Assembly: GCF_013387495.1 (NCBI RefSeq)
Contig: NZ_JABZEE010000007.1
Span: 124,001 to 188,000 of the forward strand
Source of the DNA: Streptomyces sp. PKU-EA00015
GTDB lineage: Bacteria > Actinomycetota > Actinomycetes > Streptomycetales > Streptomycetaceae
Direction of reading: 5' to 3'
Length of the DNA: 64,000 nucleotides
Below the pieces are notes generated by a model, which saw only the letters and a list, made by a program, of their open reading frames with translations, did not search any database and was not told the origin of the DNA. Positions 35,027 to 45,739 of this stretch are shown one piece after another. Position numbers and translations under genes: made by a program. Each line of letters begins with the position of its first letter. Within the stretch, counting starts at the first letter, position 1.

Positions 35027-35387
35027 TTTGCTGTACGGGGCGACGGGGCCGTGCCTGTTGCTCCTGTAACGCTCGGTCCCGCTCTCCGCCAGCGGGTCCG
35101 GACGGGACGTGGACGGGACTCGCGGCCTCCACCGGCGGCTACGGCCCCAGCACCTCGGCACGGCCCGGTCGGGCCGTCGACGTGGTGTTGTTCGGGGCCG
35201 GTGGAGTCCTTCGGCGTCGTCCTTCAGGGACTTGGCGTACCCCCCCGCGGACCACCGCCGCGGAGCGGCCGGCCGACCCTGCCCCTCGGGCGGTGCGGAA
35301 GGGGCCGGCCGTCCTCGGCTGAGCCGTTTTCGGCGACGGGCCGCCGGAATCCGGTGCGACGGCTCACGGTGTCCGTGAGCGCCCCGC
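35027..35387. other. Chromosomal flank right of attR, with a relic of element-end sequence
   Basis: No gene is seen in these 361 bases. At 35098-35117 it carries the same two-part GGACG-CGTGGACGGG motif as the left end of the element (15198-15217), at the same distance of 72 bases from its att copy. Similarity continues for about 20 bases (GGACGGGA to CCACC). Confidence 0.6.
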
Positions 35388-37775
<2,388 letters not shown>

Positions 37776-38060
37776 CCTGTCTCCATCTACTAGGCGGGGC
37801 CGCCTTCGCGGCCCCCGTCGGCGTCGCGCTCGGCGTCGCGGCAACCAGGGGGTCCATGTCGCTTCGGCCTGTGGCGGCTCTGGGCTCCGGCCACGCGGCG
37901 TGCCGCCCCGAGGCGTCGGACCGACCAGCGGTCGGCACGCGCCGGACCATCAAGTGGCCGGCACGCGTCAGTTCGCGGCGGACATCTCGTTCACCTCGCG
38001 CCAAGCCTCGTGCGGGGCGGGGTTCGTCGGCAGGGTAACGCCGGTTCGCGGCACCGGACT

Positions 38061-38477
38061 TCAGTTCTTGCGAGGCTGGCTGAAGCGCAGCATGTTGCCG
38101 GAGGGATCGCGGAAGGCGCAGTCGCGGACGCCGTACGGCTGGTCGACCGGCTCCTGCAGCACCTCGCCGCCCGCGGCGCGGATGCGCTCGAACGTGGCGT
38201 CGCAGTCGTCGGTCCGGAAGATGACACCGCGCAGCAGGCCCTTCGCCAGCAGCTCCGCCATGGCCTGCCTGTCGGCGGGCGAGGCGTTCGGGTCGGCGAG
38301 GGGCGGTTCGAGGACGATGTCCACATCGGGCTGCGACGGCGAGCCGACGGTCACCCAGCGCATACCCTCGAACCCGACGTCGTTGCGCACCTCCAGGCCG
38401 AGAACGTCCCGGTAGAAGGCGAGGGCCTTGTCGTGGTCGTCGACGGCGAGGAAGCACTGCGAAAGCTTGATGTCCAT
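38061..38477 (-). CDS. Glyoxalase/VOC-fold protein
   Basis: 138 residues of the vicinal-oxygen-chelate superfamily: KLSQCFLAVDDHDKALAFYR at the start and the end DCAFRDPSGNMLRFSQP are typical of the duplicated beta-alpha-beta fold. The actual substrate is unknown. It follows the AraC-type gene by ten bases in the same direction, so the two form an operon. Confidence 0.9.
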   Translation of the reverse strand: MDIKLSQCFLAVDDHDKALAFYRDVLGLEVRNDVGFEGMRWVTVGSPSQPDVDIVLEPPLADPNASPADRQAMAELLAKGLLRGVIFRTDDCDATFERIRAAGGEVLQEPVDQPYGVRDCAFRDPSGNMLRFSQPRKN

Positions 38478-38487
38478 GCGTTTCACG

Positions 38488-38907
38488 CTACGGGCGGCGT
38501 GCGGCTTTCGCTTCTCCATTCCTGACCGGTCGCGTGTGGATCTTGGCGACGCAGGCCGGGACGGCGGCGCCCTCGTCATGGCTGCGGGCCCGGTACGCGC
38601 TCGGGCTCTCGCCCACCAGCTCGGTGAAGCGCGAGCTGAACGACCCCAGCGAGGTGCAGCCGACCGCGAAGCAGACCTCCGTCACCGACAGATCGCCGCG
38701 CCGCAGCAGGGCCTTGGCCCGCTCGATCCTGCGCGTCATCAGGTAGCTGTACGGCGTCTCCCCGAAGGCGGCGCGGAAGCTGCGGGAGAAATGGCCCGGC
38801 GACATGAGGGCGACGCGCGCCAGCGCCGGGACGTCGAGCGGCTGCGCGTAGTCGCGGTCCATCGCGTCACGGGCCCGGCGCAGCCGGACGAGGTCTTCCA
38901 ACGTCAC
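38488..38907 (-). CDS. Short AraC-family regulator
   Basis: 139 residues that contain essentially only the AraC DNA-binding domain: two helix-turn-helix units (LDVPALARVALMSPGHFSRS and LSVTEVCFAVGCTSLGSFSS), followed by a basic tail. There is no ligand-binding domain. GTG start at 38907. It is upstream of and in line with the VOC-fold gene, probably its regulator. Confidence 0.88.
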   Translation of the reverse strand: MTLEDLVRLRRARDAMDRDYAQPLDVPALARVALMSPGHFSRSFRAAFGETPYSYLMTRRIERAKALLRRGDLSVTEVCFAVGCTSLGSFSSRFTELVGESPSAYRARSHDEGAAVPACVAKIHTRPVRNGEAKAARRP

Positions 38908-39149
38908 GCGACCACCATCCCACAGCGTCCGCCGTGTGCCGGCGCAGCGGAGCCCTGGCTGTTCCAGAGCGCCGAGCGCCGAGGACACGCCCCGCCGACT
39001 GCCGCGGGCCGTCCTGTCCGAGTGCTTCCCCCTGCCGCATCGACGCCCGAGCACAGGACCGGCCGCCTGGAGAGCTGACCGGCCACTGAGCGCGCGGCGG
39101 CGCGACCAGGGGTTCTGGGACACGGCCGGCCCGGGCCCGCGCCTCCGCG

Positions 39150-39659
39150 TCAGTCCGCCAGGCGGAAGGCCAGTTCGATCTCCCACTTCGACGGGTCCGG
39201 CTCCACCCGCGGATCCGTCAGGTACGACTCCAGGCGGCACGCCCAGTGCTCCACGCCGTCGACCTCCGTCATGTCCCAGGCCAGGCCCTCCCGCGCCGCC
39301 CACGCGCGCAGCGCCGTCACGACGTCGACGAGCTGGTCGGGGTGGCCGCGGTGGCGGACCGTCGCGTAGCGGCCCGCGGGCAGCAGGGCCATGCCGATGT
39401 CGCCCTCCGGCTCCGGCATCGACGTGACCGGCATGCCCGCCTCGACCACCGACTCCGCGTCCATGGCGACGGTGTTGAAACGGAAGAACGGCGGGCCCGC
39501 GAAGCAGGCTCCGCCGGCGTCCAGCCAGCCGATCAGTTCGGGCAGGCGGTCGGCGATCACGGCGAAGTCGGCCATCCGTACGGAACCGCGGATGTAGGCG
39601 TAGAGCTGCTCGCCGCGTTCGACGATCGCGGGGCTGATCCGGGGTGTCTGCTGGTTCAT
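39150..39659 (-). CDS. GyrI-like/AraC effector-binding-domain protein
   Basis: 169 residues that read as a stand-alone effector-binding (GyrI-like) domain: an early VRMADFAVIADRLPELIGWL helix, GPPFFRFNTV, then LPAGRYATVRHRGHPDQLVD and a final EIELAFRLAD strand. Such proteins bind small hydrophobic ligands. No signal peptide. It lies upstream of the AraC/VOC pair on the same strand, with a 242-base gap. Confidence 0.85.
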   Translation of the reverse strand: MNQQTPRISPAIVERGEQLYAYIRGSVRMADFAVIADRLPELIGWLDAGGACFAGPPFFRFNTVAMDAESVVEAGMPVTSMPEPEGDIGMALLPAGRYATVRHRGHPDQLVDVVTALRAWAAREGLAWDMTEVDGVEHWACRLESYLTDPRVEPDPSKWEIELAFRLAD

Positions 39660-39710
39660 GACCTCAAGGACCTTGCGGGCGAGGGGAATTCGTCGGCCGG
39701 GGGCGGCGCC

Positions 39711-40367
39711 TCAGTTCCCGGCGACGTCCTTCACGGCCACCGTCACCGGGATCGAGCCGGAGACGAGTTCCAGTGTCAGCCCCGCCGTTGCCGGTGTCTC
39801 CGCCATCTCGGCGAGCACCGCCGCCACGTCGTCGCGCGGCACGGAACCGCGTCCCGTGGACGCCTCCAGGCGCACCAGGCCCTTGCCGGCGTCGTTCGTG
39901 AGCGTGCCGGGCCGCAGGATCGTCCAGTCGAGGCCGGACTTGCCGCGCACGTAGTCGTCCGCCGCGCCCTTCGCCCGCAGGTAGACGTCGAACACGTCGT
40001 CGCCCTCGTGCCGGGCGTCCGCACCCATGGTCGAGACGACGATGAAGCGCCGTGCGCCCACCCGTTCCGCCGCGTCGGCGAAGAGCACCGCCGCGCCGCG
40101 GTCCACCGTGTCCTTGCGCTCGGCGCCGCTGCCAGGGCCCGCGCCGGCCGCGAAGACGGCCACGTCCGCGCCCTGCAGCACCGCGGCGACCTCCTCGACG
40201 GACGCCGACTCCAGATCCATCAGCACCGGTTCGGCTCCGGCCTCCCGGAGGTCGTCGCCCTGTTCCCGCTTGCGGATGACGCCCGCGACCTCGTGTCCGC
40301 CGGCCGAGAGCAGCCGCTCCAGTCGGCGCGCGATCTGACCGTGTCCACCAGCGATGACAATGCGCAT
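39711..40367 (-). CDS. NAD(P)-binding atypical SDR-family protein
   Basis: 218 residues with a Rossmann start MRIVIAGGHGQIARRL and the downstream pattern RFIVVSTMGAD and LDWTILRPGTLTND of NmrA/SDR_a5-like proteins. The catalytic Tyr of classical SDRs is not obvious; the YLRAKGAADDYV segment is in the usual place. It may act as a reductase or a redox-sensing protein. Transcribed leftward, 51 bases upstream of the GyrI-like gene. Confidence 0.88.
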   Translation of the reverse strand: MRIVIAGGHGQIARRLERLLSAGGHEVAGVIRKREQGDDLREAGAEPVLMDLESASVEEVAAVLQGADVAVFAAGAGPGSGAERKDTVDRGAAVLFADAAERVGARRFIVVSTMGADARHEGDDVFDVYLRAKGAADDYVRGKSGLDWTILRPGTLTNDAGKGLVRLEASTGRGSVPRDDVAAVLAEMAETPATAGLTLELVSGSIPVTVAVKDVAGN

Positions 40368-40401
40368 GTCTACGACCGTACTTCCGAAACGGGGCGGGCG
40401 C

Positions 40402-41637
40402 TCAGGGACAGCCGTCCGACCGCCCCTGGCGCGGCAGTTCGAGCGCGACGGCCGCCGCCGAGTCGCAGTACTCGCGTACGGCGCTGGTGCGTGCCACGAC
40501 GCGCCCGCGGTGGATGACGATCCGGCTGTACGCGAGGGACAGCACGCCCGAGATCCGTTCCCCGCGCACGGCGAGCAGCTCCGCGGGGAAACCCGCCTCG
40601 ACCCGCACCTCGGGCAGTCCCATCACCTCGCGCGCGGTGCCGGCCACGCGGTCGTACGCGTCCGACGGCTGCATCCCGGCCTGCGAGGCCAGCAGGTAGG
40701 CCGCCTCCAGCGGGTCCCCCCGGCCGACCGGGTTGGCGACGACGTCGCGCAGGGCGCCGCTGCCCGCGGCGACCGTCACACCGGCGGCCCGCAGCAGCCG
40801 CACGGGCGCGTTGCCCCGCTGTTCGACGCCCGCGCAACCGCCCTGCGGCAGGGAGACCACCGTGACGCCGGCGGCGGCCAGCTGGTCGGCGGCACGGGCG
40901 GCGATGTCGCGCGGCAGCCTCGCGAGTCCGGCGCAGGGGCCGATCGTCACTCCCGGACGCAGGCCGCCGGCCATGGCGGCCAGCCGGGCGAGGCGGGCCG
41001 GGTCGTCACCGTGGGTGTGCAGGTCGACGGGGCAGCCGTGCTCGGCGGCGAGCTCCAGGACCGTCTCCGCGTAGCCGGTGGGGTCGGGATCGGCGTCCGG
41101 GCAGCCGCCGACCACGCCGGCGCCCATCTTCATCGCGTCGCGCAGGAGCGCCACCCCCTCGGCGCCCGCGGCTCCCGTCAGCAGCCGTGGCACGGCCACC
41201 GCGGTCAGATCGGCGAGGCCGCGCAGCGACCGGCGGGCCTGGAGCACCGCCTCCAGGGAGCCGAGTCCCTGCACGTCCCCGATGCGCACATGGGAGCGCA
41301 GCGCGGTCGCCCCGTGTCCCAGTTGCAGCAGCGCGGCCTCGGTGGCGCGCCGCTGGATGTCGTCGGGCTCGTACGAGACGGGGCCGGGCGTCTCCGCGCT
41401 GAGCGCCGTGTCGCCGTGGGTGTGCGGCTCGGCGGGAGCGGGCAGCAGCAGGAAGCCGGTCAGGTCGAGCCGTGCCGCGAGCGAGGGCAGGCTGCCGGCG
41501 GTGCCGACCGCCTCGATGCGGCCGCCGCCGAGCCGTACGTCGACGGTGCGGCCGTCGGTCAGCCGCGCGCCGCAGAGCAGCAGCGCTGCGGAGTCCGCGG
41601 TCGCGCCGCCGGGGGGCGGCGGCTGGCTGTCGGGCAT
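40402..41637 (-). CDS. Amidohydrolase, cytosine-deaminase-like
   Basis: 411 residues of the metal-dependent hydrolase superfamily. The first metal motif is PAEPHTHGDTAL (normally HxH; here HTH), the second region has VDLHTHGDDPARL, and GSGALRDVVANPVGRGDPLE follows where the last Asp ligand lies. The N-terminal and C-terminal strands (LLLCGARLTDGRTVDVRLGG and RIVIHRGRVVA) form the small composite domain. The order resembles cytosine deaminase-type enzymes; the substrate is not determined. ATG at 41637. Confidence 0.85.
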   Translation of the reverse strand: MPDSQPPPPGGATADSAALLLCGARLTDGRTVDVRLGGGRIEAVGTAGSLPSLAARLDLTGFLLLPAPAEPHTHGDTALSAETPGPVSYEPDDIQRRATEAALLQLGHGATALRSHVRIGDVQGLGSLEAVLQARRSLRGLADLTAVAVPRLLTGAAGAEGVALLRDAMKMGAGVVGGCPDADPDPTGYAETVLELAAEHGCPVDLHTHGDDPARLARLAAMAGGLRPGVTIGPCAGLARLPRDIAARAADQLAAAGVTVVSLPQGGCAGVEQRGNAPVRLLRAAGVTVAAGSGALRDVVANPVGRGDPLEAAYLLASQAGMQPSDAYDRVAGTAREVMGLPEVRVEAGFPAELLAVRGERISGVLSLAYSRIVIHRGRVVARTSAVREYCDSAAAVALELPRQGRSDGCP

Positions 41638-41966
41638 CGCGCTCCTGTGGGGGCGGTCGGGCTCTGGGCGTAGGACCGGTGGAAACCGGCCGTCCGGAAG
41701 GTTCGGAGGGCCGGAGGAACCGGAGAGGATCACGCAGCGTGAGACGAGCCTAGGGCGGCTCGCCATGGCCTTCGAGGAAGAGGGCAATAGTCGTACCGGT
41801 GGGGTCGCATGTGGCGTACGGGACGTCGGGGACACCCGAGGGGAAAGCCGGACAACGGGGCCCCGGCCGTGGGGTGACGCGCGGGCGGCGCGTGGGGCTC
41901 CGGGGCGGCAGTGCCGGACGCAGGGAGCCGCCCGGCACAGGCCGGACAGAGGCCCGGGAAACGGAT
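41638..41966. other. Gene-free stretch upstream of the tRNA genes
   Basis: About 330 bases between the amidohydrolase start and the tRNA-Thr promoter. Only shadow reading frames are seen. It should contain the leftward promoter of the amidohydrolase gene. Confidence 0.4.
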
Positions 41967-41996
41967 TTGGGCGATCGGCGGGCGACCGTGTAATGT
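41967..41996 (+). promoter_or_regulatory. Promoter of the tRNA-Thr/tRNA-Met/rpmG group
   Basis: TTGGGC (41967-41972), an 18-base spacer and TAATGT (41991-41996), ending 11 bases before the tRNA. Fits the principal-sigma pattern. Confidence 0.6.
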
Positions 41997-42007
41997 CTTC
42001 ATCGCTC

Positions 42008-42080
42008 GCCCCAATAGCTCAGTCGGCAGAGCGTCTCCATGGTAAGGAGAAGGTCTACGGTTCGATTCCGTATTGGGGCT
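42008..42080 (+). tRNA. tRNA-Thr (anticodon GGT)
   Basis: 73 bases, acceptor stem GCCCCAA/TTGGGGC, anticodon GGT at 42041-42043, discriminator T42080, no encoded CCA. First of a tRNA pair before rpmG. Confidence 0.97.
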
Positions 42081-42092
42081 CTGGTGCGGTAA

Positions 42093-42112
42093 CCCTCACC
42101 TTCGGGTGAGGG
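42093..42112 (+). other. UUCG hairpin between the two tRNAs
   Basis: An 8-bp stem CCCTCACC/GGTGAGGG closed by a TTCG tetraloop separates tRNA-Thr and tRNA-Met. Likely a processing or stabilising element, or a partial terminator. Confidence 0.6.
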
Positions 42113-42125
42113 GGCTCCGTGTCAA

Positions 42126-42198
42126 AGCGGTGTAGCTCAGTCGGTAGAGCAAGCGGCTCATAATCGCTGTGTCACCGGTTCAAGTCCGGTCACCGCTA
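42126..42198 (+). tRNA. tRNA-Met (anticodon CAT, elongator type)
   Basis: 73 bases, acceptor AGCGGTG/CACCGCT with a fully paired first position, as expected of an elongator rather than initiator tRNA. Anticodon CAT at 42159-42161 in the loop CTCATAA. Confidence 0.95.
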
Positions 42199-42286
42199 CA
42201 CACAGTAGCCGATTGTGGGGTCGGTCCTTCGATCGGCTACTCTTTTCTGCGTTCATCCGTCCATCCGTCCGTCAAGGAGCACTCAC

Positions 42287-42451
42287 GTGGCTGCCACCGA
42301 CGTCCGCCCGAAGATCACGCTGGCCTGCGTGGAGTGCAAGGAGCGGAACTACATCACCAAGAAGAACCGGCGCAACAACCCGGACCGTCTTGAGATGAAG
42401 AAGCACTGCCCGCGCTGCAACTCGCACACGGCGCACCGCGAAACGCGCTGA
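42287..42451 (+). CDS. rpmG: 50S ribosomal protein L33
   Basis: 54 residues. The four zinc-type cysteines are present (CVECKERNY and CPRCNSHT), so this is the zinc-containing C+ form. GTG start with AAGGAG eight bases upstream. The tRNA-Met-rpmG arrangement is usual in Streptomyces. A 16-bp terminator follows. Confidence 0.97.
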
Positions 42452-42462
42452 ATCAGGCTCGT

Positions 42463-42497
42463 ACACGAGGCCGCCCCCCTTGGGGGCGGCCTCGTGT
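42463..42497 (+). terminator. Strong terminator after rpmG
   Basis: A 16-bp perfect stem (ACACGAGGCCGCCCCC with its complement) and a three-base loop, followed by CGTTTCT. Confidence 0.9.
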
Positions 42498-42596
42498 CGT
42501 TTCTCGCCGTCAGTCCGGGACAGGTCCCGCTCAGGGGCCGGTCCGCACACTCTGGGATCCGCCCCCGCTGGGGGTCAAGCAGGAGGGAGCCAGCCC

Positions 42597-43049
42597 ATGG
42601 CGCTCGACCAGTCGTTCGTCGGGCGGACGTATCCGCCCACCGCGCCGTACGAGGTGGGCCGGGAGAAGATCCGTGAGTTCGCCGAGGCGGTGGGTGACGC
42701 GAATCCCGCGTACACCGACCGGAAGGCGGCCGCCGCGCTCGGTCACCCCGAGGTGATCGCTCCGCCGACCTTCGTGTTCGCCATCACGTTCAAGGCGGCG
42801 GGCGAGGTCGTGCAGGATCCGCAGCTCGGGCTGGACTACAGCCGGGTGGTGCACGGCGACCAGAAGTTCGCCTACCGGCGCCCGGTACGGGCTGGGGACC
42901 GGCTGACGGTCACCTCCACCATCGAGTCGATCAAGTCCCTCGCGGGCAACGACGTGCTCGACATCCGCGGCGAGGTGCACGACGAGGCGGGCGAGCACGT
43001 CGTGACCGCCTGGACCAAGCTGGTGGCGCGTGCCGCCGAGGAGGCGTGA
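42597..43049 (+). CDS. MaoC-like (3R)-hydroxyacyl-ACP dehydratase, HadA-type
   Basis: 150-residue hot-dog-fold protein beginning with FVGRTYPPTAPYEVGREKIR, the N-terminal MaoC half typical of HadA/HadC subunits. It lacks the catalytic DxNPxH motif (it has DANPAYTD), so it probably forms the non-catalytic partner of the next gene product in a dehydratase heterodimer of fatty acid synthesis. The ATG at 42597 has AGGAGGG upstream. TGATG coupling to the next gene. Confidence 0.9.
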   Translation: MALDQSFVGRTYPPTAPYEVGREKIREFAEAVGDANPAYTDRKAAAALGHPEVIAPPTFVFAITFKAAGEVVQDPQLGLDYSRVVHGDQKFAYRRPVRAGDRLTVTSTIESIKSLAGNDVLDIRGEVHDEAGEHVVTAWTKLVARAAEEA

Positions 43050-43477
43050 TGGCAGCGAAGATCGCTTACGCGGACGTCGAGGTCGGCACCGAGCTGCCGG
43101 CGCAGAGCTTTCCTGTGACGCGCGCCACGCTCGTTCAGTACGCGGGCGCCTCCGGTGACTTCAACCCGATCCACTGGAACGAGAAGTTCGCCGTCGAGGT
43201 CGGCCTGCCGGACGTGATCGCGCACGGCATGTTCACGATGGCCGAGGCGGCCCGCGTCGTGACGGACTGGCTGGGCGACCCGGGCGCGGTGGTCGAGTAC
43301 GGCGTCCGCTTCACCAAGCCGGTCGTCGTGCCGAACGACGACAAGGGCGCGGTCATCGAGGTCACCGGCAAGGTCGCCGCGCTCCTGGACGACAAGCGGG
43401 TGCGGGTGGACCTCACTGCCACGAGCGGTGGGCAGAAGGTGCTGGGCATGTCCCGCGCGGTGGTCCAGCTCGCCTGA
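43049..43477 (+). CDS. MaoC-like dehydratase, HadB-type catalytic subunit
   Basis: 142 residues with the hydratase-2 motif GDFNPIHWNE (Asp and His catalytic) and the following VIAHGMFTMAEAARVV. It pairs with the preceding HadA-type protein. The ATG shares its A with the upstream TGA. The next codon back, GTG, is in frame and possible. A terminator hairpin follows 15 bases later. Confidence 0.92.
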   Translation: MAAKIAYADVEVGTELPAQSFPVTRATLVQYAGASGDFNPIHWNEKFAVEVGLPDVIAHGMFTMAEAARVVTDWLGDPGAVVEYGVRFTKPVVVPNDDKGAVIEVTGKVAALLDDKRVRVDLTATSGGQKVLGMSRAVVQLA

Positions 43478-43492
43478 GCGGTGCGCACGCGT

Positions 43493-43522
43493 AAGGGGCG
43501 CCCGTCCCTGCGGGCGCCCCTT
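43493..43522 (+). terminator. Terminator after the dehydratase pair
   Basis: A 12-bp perfect stem AAGGGGCGCCCG/CGGGCGCCCCTT with a six-base loop. Confidence 0.85.
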
Positions 43523-43546
43523 GCGCATTCCTTCTGAGTTGACGAG

Positions 43547-43566
43547 ATTAGTAATTGGTCACTAAC
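43547..43566. promoter_or_regulatory. TetR operator upstream of its own gene
   Basis: ATTAGT-N8-ACTAAC, nine bases before the TetR ATG. The same site with GTTAGT-N8-ACTAAC stands before the MFS gene (44177-44196). Confidence 0.75.
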
Positions 43567-43574
43567 TTAGTCGC

Positions 43575-44135
43575 ATGGTCAGGATGAGTGCGGAGGAGCG
43601 GCGCGAGAGCGTCGTGCGTGCGGCGATCACCGAGTTCGCCCGCGCCGGTTACCAGGGGACGTCGACCGAGGTCATCGCCAAGCGGGTCGGTGTCTCCCAG
43701 CCGTACCTGTTCCGTCTCTTCCCGAACAAGCAGGCCATCTTCCTCGCCGCGTCCGCGCGGTGCCTGGCCGACACGCGCAGGGTGTTCGACGAGGCCGCCG
43801 AGGGGCTCGCGGGGGAGGAGGCGCTGAGCGCGATGGCGGCCGCCTACCAGCGCCTGATCGCGGACGACCCCGACAAGCTGCTGATGCAGATGCAGACGTA
43901 CGTCGCGGTGGCGGCGGCCGAGGCCGCCGGCGACCACGCGTTCGGAGAGCAGGTGCGGGCGGGGTGGCTGGAGTTGTGGGACGCGGTCCATCTGCACCTC
44001 GGTGCGGACGTGGACGAGACGACCACGTTCCTGGCCTACGGGATGCTGATCAACGTCCTGGTGTCCATGGGTTTCCCCGCCAGCCACCGCATCTGGTCCG
44101 GCTTCTACCTCGCCGCACGTCCCGCCGGGGAGTGA
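43575..44135 (+). CDS. TetR-family repressor of the adjacent efflux pump
   Basis: 186 residues. The N-terminal helix-turn-helix is clear (RAGYQGTSTEVIAKRVGVSQ then PYLFRLFPNKQAIF). The C-terminal ligand domain is not specific. It is followed by an MFS drug exporter. The shared palindrome before each gene indicates that it represses both itself and the pump. Confidence 0.92.
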   Translation: MVRMSAEERRESVVRAAITEFARAGYQGTSTEVIAKRVGVSQPYLFRLFPNKQAIFLAASARCLADTRRVFDEAAEGLAGEEALSAMAAAYQRLIADDPDKLLMQMQTYVAVAAAEAAGDHAFGEQVRAGWLELWDAVHLHLGADVDETTTFLAYGMLINVLVSMGFPASHRIWSGFYLAARPAGE

Positions 44136-44176
44136 TCCGGCATGAGCGCGACCGGCGCTCTTCTCTGCCCGCAAAA

Positions 44177-44196
44177 GTTAGTCATCAATAACTAAC
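44177..44196. promoter_or_regulatory. TetR operator upstream of the MFS gene
   Basis: GTTAGT-N8-ACTAAC, ending 14 bases before the GTG start. Same half-sites and spacing as 43547-43566. Confidence 0.75.
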
Positions 44197-44210
44197 CCTC
44201 TGGGGGAGCA

Positions 44211-45665
44211 GTGAACCAGAACCAGCAGACGCCTCGCGGCAGTGCCGCCTGGGCCCTCGTGATCACCAGCGTCGCCGGCTTCATGGCGGCCCTCGACAAT
44301 CTCGTCGTCACCACCGCGCTTCCCTCCATACGGGAGGACCTCGGCGGCGCACTCGAGGACCTGGAATGGACGGTGAACGCGTACACGCTCACCTTCGCCG
44401 TCCTCCTGATGCTGGGAGCGGCCCTCGGTGACCGCTTCGGACGGCGCAGGCTCTTCGTCGCGGGCCTGACGATCTTCACCGGCGCCTCCGCCGCTGCCGC
44501 GCTCGCCTCCGGGATCGACGCCCTCGTCGCCGCCCGCGCCGTCCAGGGTGTGGGGGCCGCGATCATGATGCCGCTCACGCTGACGCTGCTCACCGCCGCC
44601 GTACCCGCCGCGCGCCGGGGTGCGGCGCTCGGGATCTTCAGCGCCGTCACGGGCCTCGCCGTCGCCAGCGGGCCGCTCATCGGCGGCACTCTCACCGAGC
44701 ACATGTCCTGGCAGTGGATCTTCTGGCTGAACGTGCCGATCGGCCTCGCCCTGCTGCCTCTCGCCCGCCTGCGCCTCGCCGAGTCGTACGCCCCCGACGC
44801 CCGTCTGGACGTCCCCGGCACGCTGCTCGTCAGCGGCGGCCTCTTCGGCGTCGTCTACGGTCTCGTCAACGGGAACGCGCACGGCTGGACCAGCACCCGC
44901 GTCCTGTTCGCCCTGATCGCAGGCGCCGTGCTGCTGGTCTCCTTCGTGTGGCACGGCCACGTCGCCGCGAAGCCGATGCTGCCGATGCGGCTGTTCCGCA
45001 ACCGCGCCTTCTTCGGGATCAACATCGCGAGCCTGCTCATGTTCCTCGGCATGTTCGGCTCGATCTTCCTGCTCAGCCAGTTCCTGCAGGGTGTCGCCGG
45101 CTACTCGCCCACAGAGGCCGGCCTGCGGATGCTGCCCTGGACCGGTATGCCGCTGCTCGTCGCACCCGTCGCCGGCTACCTCTCCGACCGGATCGGCGGC
45201 CGTCCGGTCATCGCCGCCGGACTCGCGCTCCAGGCGGTCGGCCTCGGACTGTTCGCCCTGGTCATCGAGCCCGGGGTGTCGTACACGGCGCAGCTGCCCG
45301 CGCTCGTCCTCGGCGGCGTCGGCATGGCCCTGTACTTCGCCCCCGCCGCCAGCGTCGTGATGTCCAGCGTCCGGCCCGCGGAACAAGGCATCGCCTCAGG
45401 AGCGAACAACGCCCTGCGCGAGGTCGGCGGCGCTCTCGGCATCGCCGTACTCGGAGCGGTTTTCGCAGCTCAGGGAGGGTACGAGTCGGCAGAGGCGTTC
45501 ACCGACGGCACCGTGCCCGCGCTGTGGATCGGCGCGGCCGTGGTCGCCGTCGCCGCCCTGGTCGCCCTGATGATCCCGGGCGGCCGGACCACGCCCGACG
45601 AGCCCGAGGACGACGGCCCGGTGCGGAGCACCGCAGACGCCGAGCCCGAGCGGATCGCCGTCTGA
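44211..45665 (+). CDS. MFS multidrug exporter, DHA2 (14-helix) family
   Basis: 484 residues with 14 hydrophobic helices. DHA2 markers: FMAALDNLVVTTALPSI in helix 1, GDRFGRRRLF in the 2-3 loop, ARAVQGVGAAIMMP (motif B) and the motif C region SGPLIGGTL. The acidic tail begins near residue 460. GTG start with GGGGGAG upstream. Substrate unknown, probably a hydrophobic drug sensed by the neighbouring TetR. Confidence 0.93.
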   Translation: MNQNQQTPRGSAAWALVITSVAGFMAALDNLVVTTALPSIREDLGGALEDLEWTVNAYTLTFAVLLMLGAALGDRFGRRRLFVAGLTIFTGASAAAALASGIDALVAARAVQGVGAAIMMPLTLTLLTAAVPAARRGAALGIFSAVTGLAVASGPLIGGTLTEHMSWQWIFWLNVPIGLALLPLARLRLAESYAPDARLDVPGTLLVSGGLFGVVYGLVNGNAHGWTSTRVLFALIAGAVLLVSFVWHGHVAAKPMLPMRLFRNRAFFGINIASLLMFLGMFGSIFLLSQFLQGVAGYSPTEAGLRMLPWTGMPLLVAPVAGYLSDRIGGRPVIAAGLALQAVGLGLFALVIEPGVSYTAQLPALVLGGVGMALYFAPAASVVMSSVRPAEQGIASGANNALREVGGALGIAVLGAVFAAQGGYESAEAFTDGTVPALWIGAAVVAVAALVALMIPGGRTTPDEPEDDGPVRSTADAEPERIAV

Positions 45666-45739
45666 CCGCGATCCGTCCGTACGGCCCCGGTCCCCGGCCC
45701 CGCCCGAGCGGCGCGGCCGCGGACCGTACTCTTGTCCCC

